Shown one piece after another: positions 56,701-64,000 of a DNA stretch of 64,000 nt. The stretch spans positions 372,001 to 436,000 of the forward strand of contig NZ_JAHEOJ010000014.1 in assembly GCF_018595715.1 (NCBI RefSeq), read 5' to 3'. The notes beneath the pieces were generated by a model that saw nothing but the letters and a program-made list of their open reading frames with translations, was not told the origin of the DNA and did not search any database. How positions within the stretch are numbered: position 1 is the stretch's first letter; each line of letters begins with the position of its first letter. The DNA comes from Glaciecola sp. XM2 (lineage in GTDB: Bacteria; Pseudomonadota; Gammaproteobacteria; Enterobacterales; Alteromonadaceae). Made by a program: the position numbers and the translations under genes.

Positions 56701-57680
56701 TCAGAAGCCGATAGGCGTGCATAAAGCGGTACAATTTCAGTATTACGATATTGGCGCTTGCTCAATGCATCTTGTGCATCTCGTATATCACGCTCGCCGC
56801 TCAGAAAAACCAATATATCGCCTGGCTTTTCACGCATCAGTTCGTCAACCGCGTCGATTAATAGCTCACTGTCATCAAAGTCCTCTTTGCTGACGTCTTT
56901 ACCATAATACTCCACCGGGTCTTTGTAACGAATTTCAACAGGATATGTTCTGCCGCTCACCTCTATGATGGGCGCATTATTGAAATGTTTAGAAAAACGC
57001 TCTGGGTCGATGGTTGCTGACGTGATAATGAGTTTTAAATCGGGGCGTTTAGGTAATAACTGTTTTAAATACCCCAACAGGAAATCAATATTCAGGCTAC
57101 GCTCGTGCGCCTCGTCAATAATGATAGTGTCGTATTGATTGAGAAAACGGTCCTGCTGTATTTCGGCCAGCATAATACCGTCGGTCATCAGTTTGACCAG
57201 ACTATTACTACTGACTTGGTCGCTAAACCTGACCTTAAAACCAACGGTTTGACCCAGTTCACTACCAAGTTCATCGGCAATGCGACTGGCCACACTGCGC
57301 GCAGCAAGCCTTCGTGGTTGTGTATGGCCTATGTAGCCGCTGATGCCACGACCTAACTCCAAACACATCTTTGGAATTTGCGTGGTTTTCCCCGAACCGG
57401 TTTCACCGGCAATAATGACCACTTGATGCTTGGCAATTAATGCTTTGATGTCTTCTTTTTTGTCAGCAACAGGTAATTGAGGGTACTGTATAACGGGCAC
57501 AGACGCTTTGCGCTGCTCATATTCTAGTTGCGAGCGCTGAATATCGAGCAACAACGACTCAAATGCCAGCTGTCGCTTGTTATCATCGTCGATACGCTGA
57601 AGTTCTTTTTCCTTGCGCATAAACTTAAAGCGATGCTTTTGCATGCATGTGGGTAAAGCTTTTTTTAAATCAAATGACAT
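53784..57680 (-). CDS. hrpA: DEAH-box RNA helicase HrpA
   Basis: A 1298-residue helicase, the same length as E. coli HrpA, which acts in mRNA processing and rescue of stalled ribosomes. Walker A is GETGSGKT (92-99), DEAH at 189-192 (IIDEAHERS), motif III SAT, motif V STNVAETSLTVPG and motif VI QRAGRCGR. Helicase-associated and OB-like domains follow (about 450-750). The long C-terminal DUF3418-type region (about 700-1298) is characteristic of the HrpA branch. The gene appears monocistronic; I see no strong terminator in the 170 bases after its stop. Confidence 0.97.
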   Translation of the reverse strand: MSFDLKKALPTCMQKHRFKFMRKEKELQRIDDDNKRQLAFESLLLDIQRSQLEYEQRKASVPVIQYPQLPVADKKEDIKALIAKHQVVIIAGETGSGKTTQIPKMCLELGRGISGYIGHTQPRRLAARSVASRIADELGSELGQTVGFKVRFSDQVSSNSLVKLMTDGIMLAEIQQDRFLNQYDTIIIDEAHERSLNIDFLLGYLKQLLPKRPDLKLIITSATIDPERFSKHFNNAPIIEVSGRTYPVEIRYKDPVEYYGKDVSKEDFDDSELLIDAVDELMREKPGDILVFLSGERDIRDAQDALSKRQYRNTEIVPLYARLSASEQNRIFSSHHGRRIVLSTNVAETSLTVPGIKYVIDTGVARISRYSYRSKVQRLPIEAISQASANQRAGRCGRVSDGICIRLYSEDDYLSRSEFTDPEIVRTHLSSVIIQMLALGLGEIHRFGFVQAPDDKNINDGIKLLEELGAVSSKAGRLRLTQIGRSMAPLPLDPRYARMLLKAGELDAVYEVLVITAGLSVQDPRERPQEKQQQADEAHSEFADKSSDFISLLNLWEAFKTQQKSLSQNQLRKWCKTHFIHFQRMREWQDIVSQIKQSLSAIKLSLNSTPADYQGIHTALACGLLSQLGMKDNNRQYLGSRNTQFMIFPGSNVFKTSPKWIMAAEMVETSRLFARQVAKIDVQWLEPMCTDLAKFSYAEPHWSKNRGAVMAYMTMTLYGLPIVTRRLVNYSNIDKVVSRELFIREALVNGQTKLNYAFLSHNQAQIQEVELLEKKARRRDLLADEETLCLFYDERLPQDINNEASFKKWWSKHQHAQANKFKFDHEVLLKRDPSEVGANDYPDMWHQGNLHLPISYHFEPNQALDGLAVHIPIPLLNQVHEVGFDWLVPGMRHELITSLIKSLPKRLRRNFVPAPDYAKAVLADISMVDSSGAPVAIVDALSLKLFRMSGVKVNPEDFDPNAVESHLQCNFVIEDASRKIKAQGKSLNALKMQLKGELKQSLDTVATPELEVKDVNAWDFGALPEQFTQKQAGYEVKAYVALVHEKNQVNVSLIDNPVEAAIKHKRGLYELIKKNVPSPVKYLQEKLPNKAKLSLYFNPFGQIKPLIDDIILASIDALVTAQYDPLKVRDEATFKQICELVRAHINDQALSIAKQVESGLALANQVNKHTKGNIPLNMINQVKHLQGHVNQLVFKGFVYDLGVGRLDDWNRYLRALVYRAEKVKVDPNRDRINQLEIDKAQDAYDGLMTDYKNKHMDVRDIEDIRWMIEELRVSLFAQQVGTKFPISLKRIMNRIAQG

Positions 57681-57776
57681 CAGGTTCTTGGTGTTTGCAA
57701 TGTAAGAATGGACAAACTAAAGCAGGATGCTGTGTGTTTGCTGTGTTGTTTATACCTTTTGAATGAGTGTGGCGAT

Positions 57777-57810
57777 CAAAAACAAAGAGCACCTATGAAT
57801 GAGTGCTCTG
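57777..57810 (-). terminator. Terminator ending the small-ORF transcript upstream of hrpA
   Basis: On the minus strand AGAGCAC / GTGCTCT with a 10-base loop is followed by TTGTTTTTG. The stop codon of the 43-codon ORF lies inside the loop. It separates that ORF and the 82-codon gene from hrpA. Confidence 0.8.
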
Positions 57811-57924
57811 TAATGCAACACAAAGGTTTTTTGCATCTTGTGATTCATGTGCGACAAACGCGCTGAACGACACAAAGGTGCACAAAAGTGAGGCTGAGAC
57901 AGACGTTGTTAGGCTGTGCTTCAT
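57793..57924 (-). CDS. 43-residue secretory-type small peptide
   Basis: ATG at 57924 has AAGGA nine to ten bases upstream and reads a 43-codon ORF. Its first 25 residues look like a signal peptide: a basic N-end (MKHS), a hydrophobic core (SASLLCTFVSFSAF), and a small-residue cleavage region (FVAHE). The mature part would be about 18 residues with one Cys (DAKNLCVALQ). The stop TAG lies in the loop of a terminator, so the mRNA ends right at the gene. The ORF is preceded by a 25-codon ORF whose stop is two bases before its ATG. No family recognised; it needs evidence of conservation or translation. Confidence 0.45.
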   Translation of the reverse strand: MKHSLTTSVSASLLCTFVSFSAFVAHESQDAKNLCVALQSTHS

Positions 57925-57926
57925 CG

Positions 57927-58004
57927 CTAAATCCTTGCAAAAGTCAGTTGCTCTAAGTCGGCAGTTTTTTCACTTGGAGCGTCTTGTTTTTTCAGCGATA
58001 CCAT
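57927..58004 (-). CDS. 25-residue possible small ORF
   Basis: ATG at 58004 opens 25 codons, hydrophilic and charged (starts MVSLKKQDAPSEKT), ending TAG two bases before the ATG of the 43-codon ORF. The ribosome-binding site of the second ORF lies within it, the pattern of a coupled leader. Its own upstream region (TAGAATT) is a poor ribosome-binding site, so it may be only leader sequence. Nothing else supports it. Confidence 0.25.
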   Translation of the reverse strand: MVSLKKQDAPSEKTADLEQLTFARI

Positions 58005-58050
58005 AATTCTATTTGTAATGAATGTCTAATCTCTTACAAGAAAATCAGCG

Positions 58051-58299
58051 TTATCTACGCGATGCTATCGCCTGCCACTTATTTAACTCGAGCTGCGGCA
58101 CGACAGAAGAAAGCACCTGATGTTTAAAGTCTTCGAAATTGGTGAACTCGAAGTTAGATGACTCTGCAAGCTCGTTGTATACCAAACGTAATTTACGCAT
58201 TGAAAAAAAAGGCATGGCGCCCATACCCATAGCGCCGCGTGCCGGCGAATATTGATAAGCCTGCATCAATGCTGCTTCACCAAAATTTGTCTCTTTCAT
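58051..58299 (-). CDS. 82-residue hypothetical protein
   Basis: ATG at 58299 has GGAGA nine bases upstream; the open frame begins at a TTG two codons earlier. The product has a Gly/Ala/Met-rich stretch (ARGAMGMGAMPFFSMRKLRL) and then an acidic/aromatic helix (ESSNFEFTNFEDFKHQVL). There is no signal peptide and no recognised motif. It is followed on the same strand by the small ORFs and the terminator at 57777. The good ribosome-binding site and Asn/Phe-rich coding character make it likely real. Function unknown. Confidence 0.6.
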   Translation of the reverse strand: MKETNFGEAALMQAYQYSPARGAMGMGAMPFFSMRKLRLVYNELAESSNFEFTNFEDFKHQVLSSVVPQLELNKWQAIASRR

Positions 58300-58662
58300 A
58301 ACCAAGTCTCCGTATTTACCTGAGTAAGTTTACTGCTTTTTAGCCGAAATCTTTTAGGTCAAACGCTAATAAAAAATAACTTCTTATGCTTTTTTAGTAG
58401 TTGAATTCTTGCATGGCTGACCACCAAAACGCTTGAGAAACGCGTCAAGAGATTGACACCCGTCGGGGTAGTAAAAACAATCTAAACAACCCTAAATTGT
58501 GTGCAAATTGGAATAAAACGAAATTTCATCGACTTAGCTTTTTGTGGCAGGTCGAGGCTTACCGTCCTACCGCTTGTTTTATCTGGGATAAAGCATTGCT
58601 ACGCTCACTTTCAGTCGGTACACTCGTCATAGTTATCACATCCGAAAAGGAACCTTGTAGCT
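58300..58662. other. Gene-free divergent region before sbcB
   Basis: 363 bases between the 82-codon gene and sbcB. TTGACA at 58453 with AACAAT 17 bases on is a possible sbcB promoter, about 175 bases before the start. An open frame that runs into the sbcB start (58497-58709) lacks a ribosome-binding site and is probably not a gene. Nothing else stands out. Confidence 0.45.
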
Positions 58663-60084
58663 ATGCCCGCAAGTATTCTCTGGCACGACTACGAAACTTG
58701 GGGCGTTGACCCTAAACGAGATTTCCCTGTCCAGTTTGCCGCGCTACGAACAGATTTGGATCTCAACATCATTGCTAAACCCGTTAACTATTTCTGCCAG
58801 ATCCCAAATGATTACCTGCCCCATCCACAAGCATGTTTAGTCACTGGCATCACGCCTCAACAAAGTTTGCGTGACGGGCATATAGAAGCTGAGTTTGCCG
58901 CAAAGGTTATGACACAGCTCACACAACCTGAAACGTGCAGCGCCGGTTACAACAGCATTAAATTTGATGAGGAAGTCACGCGGAATATGTTTTACCGTAA
59001 CTTTTTCCCCGTATATGAACGCGAATACCAAAATGGTAATAGTCGATGGGACATCATTGACCTCGTCAGAGCGGCCTACGCGTTAAGACCTGAAGGGATT
59101 GAATGGCCGCATTATGATGATGGTAAGCCCTGCTTTAAACTAGAAGAGCTCAGTCAAGCCAATGGCTTAGAGCATGAGTCTGCGCATGATGCCTTAAGTG
59201 ATGTGTATGCCACTATTGCACTGGCGAAACTGATAAAAGAAAAACAACCCAAACTATATGAGTATTATTGGGGCTTAAGACAAAAGCATGAAGTAGCAAA
59301 ACATATCGACATCGTAAAACAAACGCCGTTCTTGCATATTTCTGGCTATATTTCTTCACTGCAAGGATGTTGCAGTTGGTTTATGCCCATTGCTCAACAT
59401 AGCAGCAACCGAAATGCGTTAATTGCAATTGACCTAAACAAAGATATTACCCCATTGACCGATATGACAATTGATGCGCTAAATGAACCAGGGGTAATTG
59501 ACGAGTTTTACCAAACCAAACAAGTACCTGTCTCTCAGATTGCGACCAATAAAGTGCCGTTTGTGGCTAATGCAAAAACTTTATCGCCCGAAAACGCAAC
59601 GCGACTCGGGATTGATAGAGAACGGTGTTTATCAAACTATGACTTGCTAAAGCAAGTGCCTGATTTAACGCAAAAGTGCCGATTATTTGCCGAGCGCAGT
59701 TTACAGGTTTCTGAGTCTCCCGACATCGACGCGCAACTCTATACTAGAGCTTTCCCTTCGCCTGCCGATAGCCAATGGATGAAAGGCGTAATTGAATGCG
59801 CGCCACAAGCATTGAGCGGGTTTTATGGCAAGACCGACAACCCACTTTTGGCCAAGCAACTATTTCGCTATATTGGTCGTAATTATCCGTCTATGATGGA
59901 TGAAGCAGAGCTTGTGAAGTGGCAGGCGCACCGGCGTGAAAGGTTTATGTATGGTAGTGACAACAAATATTTGTCCCTTGAGACCTTTCAACAACAGATA
60001 CAAACATTGGCGGTACAGCATCAACAAGATGTGCAAAAGCTTAGACTTCTTAAACAGTTAGAGGCCTATGCTAGCCAAATGTAG
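58663..60084 (+). CDS. sbcB: Exodeoxyribonuclease I
   Basis: A 473-residue 3'-5' single-strand DNA exonuclease acting in recombination and mismatch repair. The DEDDh fold starts WHDYETWG (Asp9, Glu11), followed by YNSIKFDEEVTRN and HESAHDALSDVYAT with the catalytic His and Asp. The C-terminal SH3-like and helical regions follow, including FYGKTDNPLL and FRYIGRNYP near residues 385-410. ATG at 58663 has AAAAGGAA upstream. FapA-family DNA starts 31 bases after its stop, so co-transcription is possible. Confidence 0.95.
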   Translation: MPASILWHDYETWGVDPKRDFPVQFAALRTDLDLNIIAKPVNYFCQIPNDYLPHPQACLVTGITPQQSLRDGHIEAEFAAKVMTQLTQPETCSAGYNSIKFDEEVTRNMFYRNFFPVYEREYQNGNSRWDIIDLVRAAYALRPEGIEWPHYDDGKPCFKLEELSQANGLEHESAHDALSDVYATIALAKLIKEKQPKLYEYYWGLRQKHEVAKHIDIVKQTPFLHISGYISSLQGCCSWFMPIAQHSSNRNALIAIDLNKDITPLTDMTIDALNEPGVIDEFYQTKQVPVSQIATNKVPFVANAKTLSPENATRLGIDRERCLSNYDLLKQVPDLTQKCRLFAERSLQVSESPDIDAQLYTRAFPSPADSQWMKGVIECAPQALSGFYGKTDNPLLAKQLFRYIGRNYPSMMDEAELVKWQAHRRERFMYGSDNKYLSLETFQQQIQTLAVQHQQDVQKLRLLKQLEAYASQM

Positions 60085-60114
60085 AACGATAACTGAGGCA
60101 GTATATAGAGCGTT

Positions 60115-61767
60115 ATGAAAGGTATTGTGTTTAATTTAGACTCACAGTCACAGCAGCTTCGTATGGAAGTTGACCCGCTGTTATGTGACACCGATCTTAC
60201 TATTGAGCAAATCTCTCATCACATTGACGCCAGTGAGTTTAAAGACGTTGCGGTAAGTAAAACCGCTATAAACGCCGTCATCAGTGCCATTGCCCAAGCG
60301 AAAGCAGATGGGAATATGGACACAATTGATATGCTCATCAGTGAGTCTGACACGTCCCCCATTGAGGTCGAAATAGACAAAGATTTGATGTCAGCGTCCA
60401 TTTCCGTTGTGCTGACTGAAGATGTGCACTTACCTACTTTTGCAGAGGTCGTCGCCATCCTTGCTGAACATAAAATCACCCGTGGGATCAGTAAAAAGCG
60501 AATTCAGAACATACTCAATACCGCCAAAGAAAATGACCCCGGCAAAAAATATACTGAAGTTGTTGCCATTGGCTTACCACCGCGAGCGGGCAAACCCTCT
60601 CGCATACTGCCTTTAGTTCCCAACGCCTTAGATCGTGTTTTACAGCCCCAACAAATTGATGGACAAAAGGTAGATATGAGAAATCTTGGCGACATCTTAT
60701 GCGTGGATGCAAACCAAGAGATTGCAAAACGATTGCCCCCTACCGATGGTCGCCCCGGGTATACGGTCACTAACAAAACCCTCAACCCAATGAAAGGTGA
60801 ATGGGTAGCGATTAAACTCGGTGAAAATACCCACATTTCGCCCAACGACGAAAATTCTATTTTAGCCTCACTCTCAGGGCAGCCAAAGTTCCAAGACGAT
60901 AAGATGTCGGTAGACGACACGTTTATAAGTAAAGGTGTGAATGTTAAAACCGGGAACGTTGATTATAAAGGCGCGGTGATTGTTAACGGTGACGTCACAG
61001 AGAATATGCGTATCATCGCCACCGGCGATGTAACCATTAATGGCTTTGTAGAGTCTGCCTATATCAAATCCGGCGGCGACATCATTGTGACACAAGGCGC
61101 AACGGGGAAAATGAACGACGAAGACTGTCGTTTGAGCGCAAAAGGAAGCATCTTCCTTCAGCACGGCCAAGGGCTAGACATCACCGTAGAACAGACCCTC
61201 AACGTAAAGCGTCAACTCGCGTACTCAAGAGTAAATTGCAAAGGCGACATCGTTATAGGCGACCTAGAGCAACCCATGGGTAATATCTTCGCTAGTAAAA
61301 TAGTGTGCGCGGGCACAGTTAAAGCGGGTAGCGTTGGCGCAGTATCGGGCAGCTCTTTAGAGTTCGATTTTTCTGAAGGCTTTAATTTGTTGAATGAACA
61401 CCTTGAAATTGTCACCGATTTACTCGACTCGTTAGCGTCTGTTAATGCTGACCATGAAATAAAACTCAGTAAGCTAAACCAGAAAAAAATTCCTGAAGCG
61501 CTCAAACGCAAAATGGCAAAGCTTGATACTACAATTGATAAAGAAAGAAATATTTTGAATTATCTGCGTAAGCTTGAGGGTGATTTAGACAGCGCAAAAA
61601 CTGAGTATGAAAAAAATATACGTGTGGTTGCAAATAAAGAGCTATTTCCAGGGGTAGTGGTAAAGCTTAATAAACGTACCTATAAAGCGAGCAAGGAAAC
61701 GCTCAAATCTCGCATTGTATTTAATAATGGTGACTGGGAATATCAACCGATTATTGAGCGTAAATAG
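60115..61767 (+). CDS. FapA/DUF342 family protein
   Basis: A 550-residue cytosolic protein. The N-terminal part (about 1-210) has two small mixed domains. A right-handed beta-helix of short repeats follows (about 255-420), with runs such as GNVDYKGAVIVNGDV, MRIIATGDVTINGFVES and YIKSGGDIIVTQGATG. A C-terminal coiled coil (about 420-510) includes LNEHLEIVTDLLDSL and RNILNYLRKLEGDL. This is the DUF342/FapA (flagellar assembly protein A) arrangement. Members are polymer-forming, bactofilin-like in their helix, and some bind other proteins of the envelope or flagellum. No flagellar genes are in the window, so the specific role is open. Confidence 0.88.
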   Translation: MKGIVFNLDSQSQQLRMEVDPLLCDTDLTIEQISHHIDASEFKDVAVSKTAINAVISAIAQAKADGNMDTIDMLISESDTSPIEVEIDKDLMSASISVVLTEDVHLPTFAEVVAILAEHKITRGISKKRIQNILNTAKENDPGKKYTEVVAIGLPPRAGKPSRILPLVPNALDRVLQPQQIDGQKVDMRNLGDILCVDANQEIAKRLPPTDGRPGYTVTNKTLNPMKGEWVAIKLGENTHISPNDENSILASLSGQPKFQDDKMSVDDTFISKGVNVKTGNVDYKGAVIVNGDVTENMRIIATGDVTINGFVESAYIKSGGDIIVTQGATGKMNDEDCRLSAKGSIFLQHGQGLDITVEQTLNVKRQLAYSRVNCKGDIVIGDLEQPMGNIFASKIVCAGTVKAGSVGAVSGSSLEFDFSEGFNLLNEHLEIVTDLLDSLASVNADHEIKLSKLNQKKIPEALKRKMAKLDTTIDKERNILNYLRKLEGDLDSAKTEYEKNIRVVANKELFPGVVVKLNKRTYKASKETLKSRIVFNNGDWEYQPIIERK

Positions 61768-61805
61768 GCCCGACGTATATCGAGCCTAAGGCAATATGCA
61801 TGTTG

Positions 61806-62978
61806 CTAGAGCACTTCTACTGCCAATGCAGTAGCTTCACCACCGCCAATACACAGTGCGGCAACCCCTTTACTCAGTCCACGTTGACGAAGAGCGTGAA
61901 GCAAGGTAACCACAATACGCGCACCTGATGCACCAATTGGGTGTCCGAGCGCGCAAGCGCCGCCTTTCACATTCACTTTATCTGCATCTAAATTAAGCTT
62001 GTTAACCGCCAGCATAGTGACCATGGCAAACGCTTCGTTTATTTCAAACAAATCCACATCGTCGGCTGACCAGCCAGCTTTATCCAAAACTTTTTCAATG
62101 GCACCTACAGGAGCGACGGTAAACTCTTCAGGTTTCATCGCGTTAGTAGCATGCGCAACCACTCGTGCTAGTGGCTTAAGTCCGGCTTCTAACGCTTTAC
62201 CTTCTGACATAAGAAGCAGTGCTGCCGCGCCATCTGAAATAGAACTCGAATTGGCCGCCGTCACCGTGCCGTCTTTTTTAAATGCAGGACGCAAACCTGG
62301 GATTTTATCAATACGGGCATTACCAGGTCCTTCATCGGTATCGACAATAATATCGCCTTTACGAGTACTGACCATCACCGGCGTAATTTCGTCAACGAAC
62401 ATGCCCTCGGCAATAGCATTTTGTGCCTTGGTCAAAGATGCAATAGCAAATTCGTCCATTTGTTCGCGGGTAATATGTTCTTCGTCGGCAGTATCTTGCG
62501 CAAAACAGCCCATTGCTTTTGAATCGTAGGCGTTTTCTAAGCCATCGAGCATCATATGGTCAAAGGTTTGACCGTGGCCCATACGATAGCCCTCGCGTGC
62601 TTTACTTAACAAGTAGGGCGCGCGAGACATAGATTCCATACCACCCGCTACTACTGCGCTTGCGCTACCAGCCTTAATCAAATCATGCGCGAGCATGATT
62701 GCCTTCATACCAGAACCACATACCTTATTGATAGTAGTCGCGCCTACCGACAACGGTAAATCTGCACCTAAGGTTGCTTGGCGCGCAGGCGCTTGCCCTA
62801 ACCCAGCCGGTAGTACACAACCCATGATCACTTCATCGATAGTGGCTTTATCTACATCACTTATTGCCGCTTTTATCGCGCTTACACCTAGCACTGGCGA
62901 CGCCACTGAAGATAGCGCTCCCATAAAGCCGCCCATTGGGGTTCTTTTGGCGGCAACGATTACGACTGATTCATTCAT
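61806..62978 (-). CDS. Acetyl-CoA C-acyltransferase (thiolase II type)
   Basis: A 390-residue thiolase that joins or splits acetoacetyl-CoA/acetyl-CoA. Catalytic residues are complete: Cys87 in NKVCGSGMKA, His346 in GHPIGASGARI and Cys376 in CIGGGEATAL. The NEAF motif (EINEAFA) is present. It resembles AtoB/PhaA biosynthetic-type thiolases rather than FadA. It is divergent from liuR, and a promoter read toward it overlaps a LiuR-type site, so it probably takes acetoacetyl-CoA from leucine breakdown to acetyl-CoA. The start ATG at 62978 is unambiguous. Confidence 0.94.
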   Translation of the reverse strand: MNESVVIVAAKRTPMGGFMGALSSVASPVLGVSAIKAAISDVDKATIDEVIMGCVLPAGLGQAPARQATLGADLPLSVGATTINKVCGSGMKAIMLAHDLIKAGSASAVVAGGMESMSRAPYLLSKAREGYRMGHGQTFDHMMLDGLENAYDSKAMGCFAQDTADEEHITREQMDEFAIASLTKAQNAIAEGMFVDEITPVMVSTRKGDIIVDTDEGPGNARIDKIPGLRPAFKKDGTVTAANSSSISDGAAALLLMSEGKALEAGLKPLARVVAHATNAMKPEEFTVAPVGAIEKVLDKAGWSADDVDLFEINEAFAMVTMLAVNKLNLDADKVNVKGGACALGHPIGASGARIVVTLLHALRQRGLSKGVAALCIGGGEATALAVEVL

Positions 62979-63091
62979 TTTACATTCCTATTATCTAAGC
63001 ATATTCATGACAACATCTTTGTCAGTTTAACCTGAATTGTTTTATCAATATAAATGAAGATAGGTTTGAGATCCTCATCTTGTTTATGCGC

Positions 63092-63120
63092 ATTTTATTT
63101 TCACATTACGTTTACGTTAA
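63092..63120 (-). promoter_or_regulatory. Thiolase promoter with LiuR-type half-operator
   Basis: On the minus strand TTAACG (63115-63120) and TAAAAT (63092-63097) are 17 bases apart. The word TTACGTTTACGT (63106-63117) overlaps the -35 and spacer. It is the exact reverse complement of part of the liuR operator, so both promoters probably answer to LiuR. Confidence 0.65.
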
Positions 63121-63121
63121 C

Positions 63122-63151
63122 TTGACTTTACGTAAACGTAAAGTGCATTAT
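63122..63151 (+). promoter_or_regulatory. liuR-liuA promoter with MerR-type operator in the spacer
   Basis: TTGACT (63122-63127) and CATTAT (63146-63151) are 18 bases apart. Almost the whole gap is a palindrome, ACTTTACGT-AA-ACGTAAAGT (63125-63144). An operator centred in a long -35/-10 spacer is how MerR-family regulators work, and the sequence resembles the LiuR motif as I recall it. Likely autoregulation. Confidence 0.78.
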
Positions 63152-63182
63152 TGCATTTAATGGGTCAATCAGTAGCAAGCGT

Positions 63183-63593
63183 ATGTTAAACAAGCCAGAT
63201 TCTAAAACTCAGACGTACTCCATAGGTGAATTATCAAAGTATTTTGATATCACCGCACGCTCTATTCGTTTTTACGAAGAGCAAAATTTATTGGAGCCTG
63301 TCCGCAACGGTCAAACGCGTATCTATCATGCAAAAGATAAAGTGCGTCTAAAGCTTATTTTACGCGGCAAACGTTTAGGCTTTTCGCTTGCAGAAATACG
63401 CACCCTGTTTGAACTTTACGATGTTAACCCAAATTCCGCAGCGCAGTTACAAACGATGCTGCAGTTAACGGAACAAAAGCGCGCTGTGCTTGAACAACAA
63501 CTTAACGACATTCAAATGTTAATGAATGAGTTAGATGATGTTGAAGCACGGTGTAAAGAAGAACTTAACGACTTAACAAGAGGTGTTGCATGA
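63183..63593 (+). CDS. liuR: MerR-family regulator LiuR
   Basis: A 136-residue regulator. The N-terminal winged helix-turn-helix reads [28 protein letters not shown], then the second [22 protein letters not shown] coiled-coil dimerisation helix follows (about 85-125), with no metal-binding Cys cluster. LiuR controls branched-chain amino acid (leucine/isovalerate) catabolism in many proteobacteria. The gene overlaps the next, an isovaleryl-CoA dehydrogenase, by ATGA, which supports the assignment. Its promoter carries a palindromic operator, so autoregulation is likely. Confidence 0.92.
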   Translation: MLNKPDSKTQTYSIGELSKYFDITARSIRFYEEQNLLEPVRNGQTRIYHAKDKVRLKLILRGKRLGFSLAEIRTLFELYDVNPNSAAQLQTMLQLTEQKRAVLEQQLNDIQMLMNELDDVEARCKEELNDLTRGVA

Positions 63594-64000
63594 TCAACGC
63601 GCCCTACCCGACGCTTAATTTTGGCCTTGGCGAAGATATCGATATGCTTCGTGAACATGTGTATAACTTCGCGCAAAACGAAATTGCGCCCCTTGCCGAA
63701 AAAGCAGATGAAGCAAACAGTTTCCCAAATGAACTATGGCCGAAACTTGGCGATATGGGATTGCTTGGTGTTACCGTCAGTGAAGAGTTTGGCGGCTCTA
63801 ACATGGGTTACTTAGCCCATACCGTAGCAATGGAAGAAATTAGTCGCGCTAGCGCAGGTATTGGCTTAAGTTACGGCGCACACTCAAATCTTTGTGTGAA
63901 CCAGTTGGCTAAAAATGGTAATCAAGCTCAAAAAGAACGTTACCTGCCTAAGTTAGTTTCAGGTGAACACATTGGTGCACTTGCAATGTCTGAGCCTAAC
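63590..64000 (+). CDS. liuA: Isovaleryl-CoA dehydrogenase, N-terminal part (cut by window)
   Basis: 137 residues are visible and the frame is open at the window edge. ATG at 63590 overlaps the liuR stop as ATGA. The sequence ([59 protein letters not shown]) is the acyl-CoA dehydrogenase N-terminal helical domain. It most resembles isovaleryl-CoA dehydrogenase, and AMSEPN starts the middle beta domain. It would oxidise isovaleryl-CoA to 3-methylcrotonyl-CoA with FAD in leucine breakdown. The rest of the liu cluster presumably follows outside the window. Confidence 0.93.
   Translation, partial: MINAPYPTLNFGLGEDIDMLREHVYNFAQNEIAPLAEKADEANSFPNELWPKLGDMGLLGVTVSEEFGGSNMGYLAHTVAMEEISRASAGIGLSYGAHSNLCVNQLAKNGNQAQKERYLPKLVSGEHIGALAMSEPN

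Noticed and set aside
57803-58006. 67-codon frame on the plus strand, opposite the small ORFs
   Set aside because: No ribosome-binding site, and a minus-strand terminator and small ORF with a good ribosome-binding site explain the region better.
58497-58709. 70-codon frame overlapping the sbcB start
   Set aside because: No ribosome-binding site, and it overlaps the well supported sbcB N-terminus out of frame.
1-64000. Mobile elements, prophage, CRISPR arrays or defence islands
   Set aside because: No transposase, integrase, cas gene, direct-repeat array or compositional break was seen; the genes are nearly all core functions.

Overview
The window looks like chromosome of a marine gammaproteobacterium of the order Alteromonadales (Alteromonas/Glaciecola-like). 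The reasons are the gene orders fabA/rmf/DUF3466/uup/rlmL/pyrD, proQ-prc, rluC/rne and dnaQ/rnhA, the 180-kDa-type NAD-glutamate dehydrogenase, Na+-coupled transporters, a GlyGly-CTERM-like tail and a TIGR03503 protein. Base composition is even and moderate. I see no insertion sequence, prophage, integrase or CRISPR array. Nearly all of the window is core genome with a few lineage-specific small genes.

Layout. 1-3.0 kb: a left-truncated membrane GGDEF-EAL protein, an eroded AAA-like protein and a small basic protein. 3.1-11.1 kb: fabA behind a FabR-type operator, rmf, a DUF3466 secreted protein, then the tightly overlapping set pyrD-rlmL-glutaredoxin-uup (read right to left). 11.2-16.1 kb: the large NAD-GDH. 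16.4-23.2 kb: a four-gene envelope cluster, DUF1302 - DUF1329 - YCF48-like - RND permease, with a terminator after the second gene. 23.4-29.2 kb: DUF2835/pepN, then NhaC and NSS sodium-linked transporters. 29.2-33.5 kb: SIMPL, msrC, a small acidic protein, proQ and prc. 33.5-38.4 kb: HAD phosphatase and rluC, divergent from rne, which has a long leader. 38.5-41.7 kb: DUF2058 protein and topA. 42-47 kb: an astB without the rest of its operon, an Ig-repeat lipoprotein and a DAACS symporter. 47-49.4 kb: lolD-lolE without lolC, and three identical tRNA-Asp genes behind a strong promoter. 49.5-53.6 kb: dnaQ-TIGR03503 divergent from rnhA-rlmI, then a PilZ protein. 53.8-61.8 kb: hrpA, a patch of very small ORFs, sbcB and a FapA-family protein. 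61.8-64 kb: a thiolase divergent from liuR-liuA (right edge cut), with two LiuR-type operators between them.

How the genes work together. Much of the window serves ribosome and RNA metabolism (rmf, rlmL, rlmI, rluC, rne, hrpA, proQ, uup, tRNA-Asp). A second theme is the cell envelope and lipids (fabA, the RND cluster, lolDE, prc, the Ig lipoprotein, SIMPL). A third is amino-acid and acyl-CoA catabolism with Na+-coupled uptake (GDH, astB, thiolase, liuRA, DAACS, NSS, NhaC). Cyclic-di-GMP appears at both ends: an EAL protein with a degenerate GGDEF site, and a single-domain PilZ receptor.

The best candidates for undescribed biology are the DUF1302/DUF1329/YCF48/RND cluster with its own regulatory region, the small AAA protein whose P-loop has decayed, and a pair of tiny ORFs between hrpA and sbcB, one of which encodes a secretory-type peptide ending inside a terminator. 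All functional calls come from reading the sequence and remembered family features; no database search was run.
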